A program made the position numbers and the translations under genes. Under the pieces are notes generated by a model, which was not told the origin of the DNA, made no database searches, and saw nothing but the letters and a program-made list of their open reading frames with translations. Source: Micromonospora rubida (GTDB lineage: Bacteria > Actinomycetota > Actinomycetes > Mycobacteriales > Micromonosporaceae). From it: a DNA stretch of 64,000 bases. Location of the stretch: positions 310,001 to 374,000 of the forward strand of contig NZ_JAAALO010000004.1 in assembly GCF_009908295.1 (NCBI RefSeq), given 5' to 3'. Shown here piece after piece: positions 8,504-16,032 of the stretch; position 1 is the first letter of the stretch; each line of letters opens with the position of its first letter.

Positions 8504-8677
8504 TACTCCAGCCGGGGATTGTGATTATGGCTCGGTGAGGGCTTGCGACCACGGCCGGCCCGGCGGCCTGACCGAGGACACTGCGGGTGGTCCAGCTGAT
8601 CCCTGCGGCGACCGCGTCCCGCCGCAGGGTGAGGGCCCGAACGAGAAGCTCCACAGTAGATTCCAGGTAATCGCTCA
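8504..8677 (-). pseudogene. MarR-family regulator, N-terminal fragment
   Basis: From the ATG at 8677 the minus strand encodes MSDYLESTVELLVRALTLRR, then RDAVAAGISWTTRSVLGQAAGP, which resembles the first helices of actinobacterial MarR regulators. Similarity ends near 8540 and the rest of the gene is absent; the IS701 end starts at 8503. It is divergent from the toxin gene, so the intact gene could once have been its regulator. Recognition rests on a short segment. Confidence 0.4.
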
Positions 8678-8842
8678 TTGTATTGATCATAAGCGCAGCC
8701 TATGGTGTAGACCAGAGCATTCCATTGAAGGCCATCACCGAGTCGTGTGCGGTGTTGTCGGCATTCACTGCCCTCGTTTACCCGTACGGCGGCCCTGGAA
8801 GCCGCCGCACGGATCGGCAGATTTCGCCCCGGAGGAGGACCT

Positions 8843-10651
8843 GTGCATTCCTCGACAACCCGCGTTACGCGCCGGCCGCTCGCTGGCCTGGCGGCGCTGC
8901 TGACCGGTCTGGTAACGGTGCTTGTCGTACCACCACCATCGGCCGAGGCGGCGCTCGGTGACAAACCTCTGATCACTTACAACATGCAGGGCGCGACCAC
9001 CGGCGACGACAGCAAGTGGACCACGACGATCGCCGGGTACGCCGCCCGGGCAGAGATCGTGGCCCTCCAGGAGGCTGGTCCCACTCCGCCGCCCCTGACG
9101 CCGGGCACCCAGGCCGGACAGATAAACATCCCGGGACTGCCGCAGATCGGACGCGCCGGCTACGTACAGCACACCAGTTGGCGGGGCGGCCAGGGCAACT
9201 ACGACGTCTATTTCCTGCAAACCGACTCCACCGGCGGCACCTACGTCGGCGGCCGTACCAACATTGCGATGGTCACCCAACGGGCGGCAGACGAGGTGAC
9301 CGCGGTGCCGAACCCCGCCGGTCGCGCCGCGCTGGGCGTCCGGTACGACGACACCTGGTACTTCACCCTGCACGCCCGGGCCTCGGGAAACCAGAACGAG
9401 GCGGACGCGATGGTCGCGCAGATTGCGCTCACGGTCGCGGCGCGCGGACGCAACGAACGCTGGACGATCCTCGGCGACTTCAACCGCCCGCCGGGCGATC
9501 TCACCGTCCCCGCTGGCGCGCATATCTACCGTTCCGGCCAGCCCACCCAGCAGTCCGGTAACGAACTCGACTACCTGGTCTCCTCAGAGAACGTCAGCGG
9601 CATCCAGGTGAACCGGCTCGCGGGGGCGACCTCCGACCACTATGCCGTCGCGCTGGGCACGCTCCGCGCGTCGGCCGAGCCGATTGACCGCTATGGCAGG
9701 GACCGGACGGTGGTGAATGTAGAGGCCGGAGGCGTGCTCGACGCGGACCACGGAAGGACCGAAAGGGACACCGATATCGTCTCCTGGCACCGGAACGGTG
9801 AGCCCAACCAGGCGTGGACCCTGAAGCACTACCTCGACAACACGATCCAGTTCCGGGGTCGGGGCAGCGGCCGGTGTATCGACATTTACTACAGCGACAG
9901 CGCCGAGGATGGCCGCAAGCTCGTCCTGTGGGACTGCACTGGCCAGGCGAGCCAGAGGTGGATCCCGGAGTCGGTGGGATACGGTGAAATGCGGTTGCGC
10001 AGCGTTGTCCGGCCGGAGCTGTGCATGGCTACCAGTGGGAGGGGAGACTCCAAGCCGTACGAAAGCAAAATCAAGGTTCTGCACTGCTCCGATGCGTCCA
10101 GCCAGCGGTGGCTGTTCACCCCGGCCGAAGCCACCACCACCGTGCTCGATGGGCTGCTGTTCGACGCGCAGGCGCACCCGGTGAAATCCGTTGTGGAAAG
10201 TATGCGATCGGGTGGTGTGCTGAATGTGGACGGCAGCGGAATCGACACCCGGATCGTCTCCAGGAACCGGACCGGCGTGGCTAACCAGGGTTGGAAGCTC
10301 GAGTGGTCCCACGGGAACAACGTTTCGTTCCGGGGCATCGACAGTAACCGGTGTATCGACATTTACTACAGCGACAGCGCCGTGAACGGCCGCGAGCTTG
10401 TCCTGTGGCACTGCACTGGCCAGGCAAGCCAGAGGTGGCGACCAGTGATGTTGGACAACGGTCAAATGTTGCTACAAAGCGTCTTGAAGCCAGAACTGTG
10501 CATGGATATCTACCGCGGATCGAGCGCCCCGAACGAGGGTTACCTGGTTGTCTGGGGGTGCAATACCATCTTCGCCAACCAGCAGTGGATACTCACCCCG
10601 TACAACCCGGGCAGCGGGCCGGAGCATCAGCACCCGCATGATGATCTGTGA
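8843..10651 (+). CDS. Secreted CdtB-type genotoxin nuclease fused to two ricin-type lectin domains
   Basis: 602-residue precursor; GTG at 8843 follows GGAGGAGG (8831-8838) and opens a signal peptide (residues 1-37, ending SAEAA). Residues 41-272 match the cytolethal distending toxin B nuclease (DNase I fold): YNMQG with Asn47, VALQEAG with Glu77, GGRTNIAMV, LHA with His177, GDFN with Asp212/Asn214, SGNELDY with Asp243, and SDH with His266. All expected catalytic positions are present. Residues about 285-427 and 445-586 are two beta-trefoil ricin-like lectins with QxW-type motifs (NQAW, SQRW, SQRW; NQGW, SQRW, NQQW) and paired Cys. Classical CDT has separate lectin subunits CdtA and CdtC. The predicted role is a self-contained secreted DNA-damaging toxin; the target cell is unknown. 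Carried on the tRNA-Gly island between IS remnants. Confidence 0.88.
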   Translation: MHSSTTRVTRRPLAGLAALLTGLVTVLVVPPPSAEAALGDKPLITYNMQGATTGDDSKWTTTIAGYAARAEIVALQEAGPTPPPLTPGTQAGQINIPGLPQIGRAGYVQHTSWRGGQGNYDVYFLQTDSTGGTYVGGRTNIAMVTQRAADEVTAVPNPAGRAALGVRYDDTWYFTLHARASGNQNEADAMVAQIALTVAARGRNERWTILGDFNRPPGDLTVPAGAHIYRSGQPTQQSGNELDYLVSSENVSGIQVNRLAGATSDHYAVALGTLRASAEPIDRYGRDRTVVNVEAGGVLDADHGRTERDTDIVSWHRNGEPNQAWTLKHYLDNTIQFRGRGSGRCIDIYYSDSAEDGRKLVLWDCTGQASQRWIPESVGYGEMRLRSVVRPELCMATSGRGDSKPYESKIKVLHCSDASSQRWLFTPAEATTTVLDGLLFDAQAHPVKSVVESMRSGGVLNVDGSGIDTRIVSRNRTGVANQGWKLEWSHGNNVSFRGIDSNRCIDIYYSDSAVNGRELVLWHCTGQASQRWRPVMLDNGQMLLQSVLKPELCMDIYRGSSAPNEGYLVVWGCNTIFANQQWILTPYNPGSGPEHQHPHDDL

Positions 10652-10754
10652 CGGTGCCGGTTCGTTGAGCCCACCGGCCCCGCGTCTCCCTATGAAGGCG
10701 GCGCGGGCCGATTGCACTGGTGGGCCACCGGCGTCGCGACTGTAGACCCGACCG

Positions 10755-10773
10755 CTAGTAGTGCTGTGTTGAG
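10755..10773. repeat. IS701-type terminal end with CTAG target
   Basis: CTAG at 10755-10758 is followed by TAGTGCTGTGTTGAG, inverted relative to the IS end at 8486-8499. This is the downstream (transposase C-terminal) end of the second IS701 copy. The stretch 10652-10754 between the toxin stop and this end holds nothing recognisable. Confidence 0.55.
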
Positions 10774-10985
10774 TTGGGACGAGTTGGTGGCAGAGGGGGC
10801 AGAACCCGAGCCAGGTCGCGAGTAGGTACTGCAGTTCGCGGAGGACGGCGTAGATGCTCAGGTTTGCCCCGCTGCTTTTGGGCGGGCTGTCCGTAGCTGG
10901 GTGAGGAACAGTTGGGCGGCTGCGGTGAGGGTGACGTGGCGGTGCCAGCCGATCCAGGAGCGTCCTTCGAAGTGGTCGAGCCCGA
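10759..10985 (-). pseudogene. IS701-family transposase, C-terminal remnant with frameshift
   Basis: The minus strand encodes LGLDHFEGRSWIGWHRHVTL then TAAAQLFLTQLRTARPKAAG, the C-terminal signature of actinobacterial IS701-type transposases. After a frameshift near 10880 it continues in another frame as SIYAVLRELQYLLATWLGFC. Everything N-terminal to LGLDHF is missing because an IS3-type miniature element begins at 10986. This is a second copy, not the other half of the transposase at 7286-8479. Confidence 0.75.
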
Positions 10986-11107
10986 GGGTCTGCTGCACCG
11001 ATAGGTGACATCTGAGATGGCTTGCCCTGGTGGCGGGCTGGAAGGATGTCGCTGTGCCCAAGCCCTACCCGCGTGACTGAAACTGTCACCTACTGGTGCA
11101 GCAGACC
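10986..11107. mobile_element. 122-bp miniature element (MITE) derived from an IS3-type element
   Basis: 25-bp terminal inverted repeats (10986-11010 and 11083-11107) match with 2 mismatches and begin GGGTCTGCTGCACC. Inside, at 11054-11080, GTG-initiated codons read VPKPYPRD then stop; actinobacterial IS3/IS481-type OrfA proteins commonly begin (M/V)PKPYP. The element is therefore probably an internal deletion of an IS3-type sequence. No clear target duplication is visible. It sits exactly at the truncation point of the IS701 remnant. Confidence 0.6.
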
Positions 11108-11166
11108 CATCTTTGCAAGGCAGGGGCTGGCTGCTGGGTGATCGACCGGAGCGGCACGGCAGGAAC

Positions 11167-11187
11167 CGTGCCATTAGCGTGCCATTG
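11167..11187. repeat. Right arm-type integrase sites
   Basis: CGTGCCATTA at 11167-11176 and CGTGCCATTG at 11178-11187 repeat the 11-bp-period pair found at 5908-5928. They lie 85 bases inside attR. Confidence 0.6.
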
Positions 11188-11272
11188 GGCCAGGACAGCA
11201 GGGGTCAGCCGAGGCCATCCAGGACCACCGCTGAGCAGGGCATCGGCCCTTCGAGCGGCTAGGCATCGACGA

Positions 11273-11316
11273 TTCCCAAGCTGACAGTGCGGGTTCGATT
11301 CCCGTCACCCGCTCCA
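11273..11316 (+). repeat. attR: 44-bp tRNA-Gly 3' end copy
   Basis: Exact copy of 5793-5836 (anticodon loop to CCA). It is not a functional tRNA because the 5' half is absent. Confidence 0.93.
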
Positions 11317-11320
11317 AGAC

Positions 11321-11360
11321 GATGAGGCTGGTCAGGGTAGATAACCTGACCAGCCTCATC
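11321..11360 (+). terminator. Displaced chromosomal tRNA terminator
   Basis: A perfect 16-bp stem (11321-11336 with 11345-11360) and an 8-base loop lie 4 bases after attR, where the tRNA-Gly terminator would sit in an empty site. It also faces the convergent DUF1772 gene. Confidence 0.75.
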
Positions 11361-11407
11361 TGTATCCCGGGTGCCCAAAACGTGCCGCGCGCCGCCGGGT
11401 GGCGTGG

Positions 11408-11908
11408 TCACCGCTGGCTGCCCCAGAGGTAGAGGCCGAATCCGGCAAGCAGCAGGCTGACCACGCTCGCCCCGGCGCGCACGGTGTTCCACCAGGTCCA
11501 GCGCGAGGCGTAGTCCGCCCAGATCCGCGTCGCCTCCGCCGGGTCGGTCGGCACACCGGCCGCGTCGAGCGTCTCGTTCATCGGCACGTTGAGGGCCACC
11601 GTCGGGATGAACGCGCCCACCAGGTACACGGCCCCGGCCAGGAAGAACAGCAGCGCCGCCGGACGGTGGCCGAGGATCAGCAGCAGTACGCCCGTGATCG
11701 TGGCCGCGAGGATGGGACCGAAGAAGGTGACGAAGAAGAGCGGATTCTGGATCTTCTGGTTGATGCTCGTCATGGCCCGGATCGCGGTGCCGGTGTCGGT
11801 CGCGTTCAACCCGGGCATCACGGACACGGAGAAGGCGTAGTAGACCCCGGCGATCAGACCGGTCACCGCCAGGGTCACCGCCGCCGACCAGGCTGTCAGC
11901 GTGTTCAT
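11408..11908 (-). CDS. DUF1772 (anthrone oxygenase-like) membrane protein
   Basis: About 166 residues with four predicted membrane helices (roughly residues 5-27, 53-77, 82-102, 140-160) and the DUF1772 pattern NPLFFVTFFGP and LNVPMNE. The family includes anthrone oxygenases, but most bacterial members have no known substrate. The ATG at 11908 is preferred; a TTG at 11917 overlaps the upstream stop. It follows the NmrA-like gene with almost no gap and is surely cotranscribed with it, so the pair may act on one reactive or aromatic compound under the divergent AraC regulator. Confidence 0.78.
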   Translation of the reverse strand: MNTLTAWSAAVTLAVTGLIAGVYYAFSVSVMPGLNATDTGTAIRAMTSINQKIQNPLFFVTFFGPILAATITGVLLLILGHRPAALLFFLAGAVYLVGAFIPTVALNVPMNETLDAAGVPTDPAEATRIWADYASRWTWWNTVRAGASVVSLLLAGFGLYLWGSQR

Positions 11909-11913
11909 GACGA

Positions 11914-12768
11914 TCAACCCCGATCCGATTGTCCGGTTGCCCAGATGCCGGTGGCGGCGGCGTCCCGCGCGTAGTCCGCAAAGTCCCGGGGCCGGCGGCC
12001 CAGAGCGCGTTGCACACCGTCGGTCAGGTGGGCGTTACGCCCGTCCAGGACCTTGCCGAACAGGTCGGTCAGGACGGCCACCAGCTCGGCGGGCACATGG
12101 TAACGCGCCATTACCTCGGCGTACTCCTGCGGAGAGACCGACTGATAGGTGATCGGTCGCCCGACCGCCTTGGCGATCTCGGCGGTCGCCTCGGCGAAGG
12201 TGAGCAGCCGGGGCCCGGTCAGTTCGTAGAGCTGACCCACGTGGCCCGCCTCGGTCAGCGCCGCGACCGCGATCTCGGCGATGTCGTCGGCGTCGACGAA
12301 CGGCTCCCCGACGTCGCCGGCCGGAAGCACGATCTCGCTGCCACGCACCGAGTCCACCAGGAAATCCTCGCTGAAGTTCTGGCTGAACCAGCTCGCCCGC
12401 AGGATCGTCCACTCCGCACCGGATCGCTGCACCACCTGCTCGCAGAGCTGAGCCGCCTCCTCGCCCCGGCCGGAGAGCAGGATGATCCGCTCGACGCCGC
12501 CGGCCACCGCCTGCTCGACGAACGCGCGGATCGTGGCGAGGGCGTCCGGTGCGGCCAGGTCCGGGTAGTACACCAGGTACACCGACCCGACCCCCTCCAG
12601 CATGCCGGCCCAGGTGCTCTGGTCGGTCCAGTCGAACCGTGGCTCGCCGGAGCGGGAACCGACCCGTACCGAACGGCCGAGGGCGGTGAGGCGGTCCACC
12701 ACGCGACGGCCGGTCTTGCCGGTGCCGCCGAGCACCAGGATGGGCTGTTCGTACACGTCCTCTGTCAT
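11914..12768 (-). CDS. NmrA-like NAD(P)H-binding oxidoreductase (atypical SDR)
   Basis: 284 residues. The Rossmann motif VLGGTGKTGRRV at residues 12-23 is followed by the SDR a5-type core (YLVYYPDLAAPDALATIRAF, ILLSGRGEEAAQ, EWTILRASWFSQNF, FVDADDIAEIAVAAL). These proteins bind NAD(P)H and act as reductases or redox sensors. The start at 12768 gives the normal N-terminus just before the glycine motif. Operon with the DUF1772 gene and divergent from an AraC regulator, a very common actinobacterial trio. Confidence 0.88.
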   Translation of the reverse strand: MTEDVYEQPILVLGGTGKTGRRVVDRLTALGRSVRVGSRSGEPRFDWTDQSTWAGMLEGVGSVYLVYYPDLAAPDALATIRAFVEQAVAGGVERIILLSGRGEEAAQLCEQVVQRSGAEWTILRASWFSQNFSEDFLVDSVRGSEIVLPAGDVGEPFVDADDIAEIAVAALTEAGHVGQLYELTGPRLLTFAEATAEIAKAVGRPITYQSVSPQEYAEVMARYHVPAELVAVLTDLFGKVLDGRNAHLTDGVQRALGRRPRDFADYARDAAATGIWATGQSDRG

Positions 12769-12806
12769 GTCACTAGTCAAGCCGAGCGGGGCCTGACCGG
12801 GAATGA

Positions 12807-12840
12807 GTGAGACGCTTGGCTCCATGTCCGGGCGTCTCAC
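12807..12840. promoter_or_regulatory. Inverted repeat operator candidate, divergent AraC/NmrA promoter region
   Basis: GTGAGACGC (12807-12815) and GCGTCTCAC (12832-12840) form a perfect 9-bp inverted repeat with a 16-bp spacer in the 96-bp divergent intergenic region. A TAGCCT -10 box (12852-12857) lies 7 bases before the AraC ATG. Confidence 0.5.
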
Positions 12841-12864
12841 CATGGTTCTTCTAGCCTGGGGTGC

Positions 12865-13815
12865 ATGGACGCACTGGCAGGGCTGTTGGACGGGCCGAGA
12901 GCGCGCGGCGCGTTCCTGCTCCGATCGGTGTTCGACCCGCCGTGGTCGGTACGGATCCAGGACCGCGCACCACTCACCCTGGTGTCCATGTTCCGTGGTG
13001 ACGCGTGGGTGGTGCCGGACACCGGCGCCCCCGTCCGGCTTCGCCCCGGCGATGTGGCGGTCATCCGGGGTCCGGAGCCGTACACGATCGCCGACGACCC
13101 GGGCACCCCGCCGCAGGCGGTGATCCACCCCGGCGAGCGCAGCACCACTCCGGACGGGGAAGAGTTGTGCGCCGTGATGGACCTGGGCGTACGCACCTGG
13201 GGCGAGCGGCTGGACGGCTCGGCCGTGCTGCTCAGCGGCACCTACCAGTTCCACGGGGAGGTGAGTCAGCGCCTGCTGCGGGTGCTGCCGGCGCTGCTGG
13301 TGCTGCCGGATGAGGCGTGGAGCAGCCCGCTGGTCCCGTTGCTCGCCGACGAGATGGCCAAGGACGAGCCGGGCCAGGAGGTGGTCCTCGACCGGTTGCT
13401 GGACCTGCTGCTCATCGCCGTACTACGGGCCTGGTTCTCCCGTCCGGAGGCGGCAGCCCCGGCCTGGTACCGGGCACACGGCGATCCGGTGGTGGGCCTG
13501 GCGCTGCGGCTGCTGCACGACCATCCGGCCGACCCCTGGACGGTGGCGACGCTCGCCGCCCGTACCGGGGTGTCCCGGGCCGCGCTGGCCCGCCGGTTCA
13601 CCGAGCTTGTCGGTGAGTCGCCGATGGCGTACCTCACCGGTTGGCGACTGGCCCTGGCGGCCGATCTGCTGAGAGAGCCGGACGCCACCATCAGCGCGGT
13701 GGCCCGCCGGGTCGGCTACGGCAGTCCGTTTGCGCTCAGCGCCGCGTTCAAGCGGGTACGCGGGGTCAGTCCGGCCGAACACCGGATCAACGCGGAGGGG
13801 TTGGCGGCGGTCTGA
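12865..13815 (+). CDS. AraC-family transcriptional regulator (cupin_6 type)
   Basis: 316 residues. The N-terminal cupin-type domain (about 1-185; MDALAGLLDGPRARGAF, LRPGDVAVIRGPEPYTIADD) would sense a ligand. The C-terminal double HTH (about 205-310) contains WTVATLAARTGVSRAALARR and the second-helix signature YGSPFALSAAFKRVRGVSPA. Divergent from the NmrA-like/DUF1772 operon, which it presumably controls, perhaps through the inverted repeat at 12807-12840. The transcript appears leaderless. Confidence 0.92.
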   Translation: MDALAGLLDGPRARGAFLLRSVFDPPWSVRIQDRAPLTLVSMFRGDAWVVPDTGAPVRLRPGDVAVIRGPEPYTIADDPGTPPQAVIHPGERSTTPDGEELCAVMDLGVRTWGERLDGSAVLLSGTYQFHGEVSQRLLRVLPALLVLPDEAWSSPLVPLLADEMAKDEPGQEVVLDRLLDLLLIAVLRAWFSRPEAAAPAWYRAHGDPVVGLALRLLHDHPADPWTVATLAARTGVSRAALARRFTELVGESPMAYLTGWRLALAADLLREPDATISAVARRVGYGSPFALSAAFKRVRGVSPAEHRINAEGLAAV

Positions 13816-13830
13816 ACCCGCTCAGCACGG

Positions 13831-14340
13831 TGTATCGAGATCGTGGTGGTCGCCTACCCCGGTGGCACGGTCATCGCGCAGGGCGACGCCGCACTCACCG
13901 AGCTGATCGACAAGCCGTGACCTGTCGGCGAGGCCGCTCCTACGGCCTCGCTCCGGTTGCGGTGGGCGCCCGGGGCGCCGGCCGAGGTCCTGCCGGCCTA
14001 CGACCCCGGCCCGGACACATATGTAAGCCTGGCGGGAATCAGGGCCGGCACGGTGGTCGGCACGGAGAACGAGGGCGGGCTCACCCGTGTCGTGACGTGG
14101 GCACCCGGCGCTGATCCGGTCTTGCTCGGCTCGGGAATGGCATTTCAGGTCAACGCGCGTGGCTCGGTCGCCTACAAGCTCCCGTACGAGAACGAGCAGT
14201 GGCTCCGGAAGGACGGTGTAGACCGTCCGCTGCCCTTCGGCCCTTCCCCCTATTCGATCGCGCAGATCACCGGACTGACCGACGACGACATCGCGTACGG
14301 CCTGCACTACTCGACACCGGTCCGGTGGATCTGCGCCTGA
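13831..14340 (+). pseudogene. Degenerate secreted beta-propeller-like protein, C-terminal fragments
   Basis: One frame reads IEIVVVAYPGGTVIAQGD and stops at 13918; the same frame then stays open to 14340 with propeller-like text (AGIRAGTVVGTENEGGLTRV, VNARGSVAYKLPYE, YSIAQITGLTDDDIAYGL). There is no good start codon or ribosome site; a TTG at 13957 is the first candidate. It looks like the decayed end of an extracellular repeat protein whose 5' part is gone. The rest of the gap to 14508 holds nothing recognisable. Confidence 0.35.
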
Positions 14341-14520
14341 CTTGCCCTCAGGCCGCGGACGCCAGAAAACTCGGGAACCCCGGCCGGCGGGGCTCGGGCA
14401 TGCGGTGCACCCGGGTGCGGAGGGTAGAGCCAGGTATACCGCTCGGGTACCGGCCCCTCGACCGCCTGGCCGGGTCCGTGCACCATCGCGCCCCGACCCG
14501 GCCATCCCTACGGTTGACCT

Positions 14521-16032
14521 GTGCGAACTCGAAGAATCACGGCACTTGTCGCCGCCGGTGCACTGACACTCGGCGGAGTACTGACCACGACTGTCGCGTC
14601 GGCCGGGGTTGCCCAACAGCAGTCGGTGAACTGGCACGGCTGCCTTACCGGCCCGGACGACGAACTGGGCGCCGCTCTCGACGACGCGGGCGCCCAGTGC
14701 GGCGAAGTGACCGTCCCGGTCGACTACAGCCGCCCGCACGGCCGTACGACCACGGTCGCGATGGCGCGGATCAAGGCGACCGACCCGGCCCGGCGCCGTG
14801 GCGTCCTGATGATCAACCCGGGGGGCCCTGGAAGCAGTGGGATGGAGATGGTGCTCGCCGGCGGGCAGATGCCGGACGTCGCGGCCCGGTACGACCTGAT
14901 CGGGATGGACCCGCGGTTCGTGGGCCGGAGCAGCCCGATCGAGTGCCGATGGGAGACCGACACGTTCCTGCGTTCCGCCGGCCCGAACCGGCGCACGTTC
15001 AACGAGAGCGTGGCACTGGCGAAGGAACTCGCCGTCGGGTGTGCGCAGGGCAACCTCGATCTCCTGCCGCACGCGTCCACGCGGAACACCGCCCGGGACA
15101 TGGATCTCGTCCGAGACGTCCTGGGGGAACGGAAGCTGTCCTACCTCGGCTACTCGTATGGCACCTACCTGGGTGCGGTCTACCTGCAGATGTTCGGCTC
15201 CCGCGCCGACCGGGTGGTGCTGGACAGCGCCGTGGATCCGGCCATCTTCGGCCCGGCCCTCTTCTCCCGCAACGCGACGGCGATCCAGGCCGCGCTCGAA
15301 CACTGGGCCGCGTGGGCGGCCGATCGCAACGGCGAGTACGGCCTGGGCGCCACCGCCGGCGAGGTGTTGGCCACGGTGGACCGCATCAATGACGCCAGCG
15401 CTCGCCGTCCGCTCAAGATCGGCGCGTACGCGGTGGACTCGCACGTGCTGCCGTACTTCCTCTTCGCCCACCTCTACGACGACCTCGTCGAGGGCTACGC
15501 GGATCTCGCCGAGCAACTGCGGGTGCTCGACGCCGCCGCACGCGGTGAAGCGGTGACGCCCACGCCCTCGCTGGAGGGCTTTCTCGCCGGTCTGTTCACC
15601 GGTGCCGGCTACGCCGCCGACCGAGCCGGTACTCCCGTCCTGTGCGCCGACCGCGCCGCCCCCCGAAATCCGGACACGTACTTTCGCGACATTCAGGCCC
15701 ACCGCGCCGACGAGCCGCTCTTCGGGCCGCTGACCCGCAACATCACGCCGTGCGCGTTCTGGCCCGTGCGGCCGGCCGAGGCGACCACGACGATCCGCAA
15801 CAACGCGCCGGCGCTGATCGTCGGAGCTGACGGCGACGCGGCCACCCCGTACCCGGGACAGCAGGCGATGCATCAGGCGCTGGCAGGCTCGCGCATGGTG
15901 ACGCTTCGCGGCCGTTTCGCGCACGCCCAGTACCTCGCCGCAGAGAATGAATGCGTCGACAGCACCGTGAACCGCTACCTGGTCGACGGTGTCCTGCCGA
16001 CCCGCGACACAGACTGTGTCGCGGCGGAGTGA
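14521..16032 (+). CDS. Secreted alpha/beta hydrolase, tripeptidyl aminopeptidase family
   Basis: 503 residues with a signal peptide (1-28, VASAG). It matches the Streptomyces Tap/SlpD-E peptidase family that removes N-terminal tripeptides outside the cell. Visible elements are the oxyanion loop NPGGPGSSG, the nucleophile elbow GYSYGT (Ser212), an acidic residue in GADGDAATPY (Asp439), the His in FAHAQY (His468), and family Cys pairs. GTG at 14521 follows TACGGT (14509-14514), a leaderless arrangement. The stop overlaps the GTG of the histidine kinase gene, so the peptidase and the two-component system form one operon. Confidence 0.9.
   Translation: MRTRRITALVAAGALTLGGVLTTTVASAGVAQQQSVNWHGCLTGPDDELGAALDDAGAQCGEVTVPVDYSRPHGRTTTVAMARIKATDPARRRGVLMINPGGPGSSGMEMVLAGGQMPDVAARYDLIGMDPRFVGRSSPIECRWETDTFLRSAGPNRRTFNESVALAKELAVGCAQGNLDLLPHASTRNTARDMDLVRDVLGERKLSYLGYSYGTYLGAVYLQMFGSRADRVVLDSAVDPAIFGPALFSRNATAIQAALEHWAAWAADRNGEYGLGATAGEVLATVDRINDASARRPLKIGAYAVDSHVLPYFLFAHLYDDLVEGYADLAEQLRVLDAAARGEAVTPTPSLEGFLAGLFTGAGYAADRAGTPVLCADRAAPRNPDTYFRDIQAHRADEPLFGPLTRNITPCAFWPVRPAEATTTIRNNAPALIVGADGDAATPYPGQQAMHQALAGSRMVTLRGRFAHAQYLAAENECVDSTVNRYLVDGVLPTRDTDCVAAE

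Larger units (their letters stand above)
5837..11316. mobile_element. tRNA-Gly-integrated genomic element (degenerate, AICE-like)
   Basis: A segment of about 5.5 kb bounded by the 44-bp attL/attR repeat. Inside: a tyrosine integrase gene with its stop near attL, a 5'-truncated xis, remnants of two IS701-type elements, an IS3-type miniature element, a truncated MarR gene and a CdtB-lectin toxin gene. The layout (tRNA, att, int, xis) is that of actinomycete integrative elements such as pSAM2. No replication or transfer genes are present, so it appears to be a decayed or minimal island that could at best be mobilised. Confidence 0.88.
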
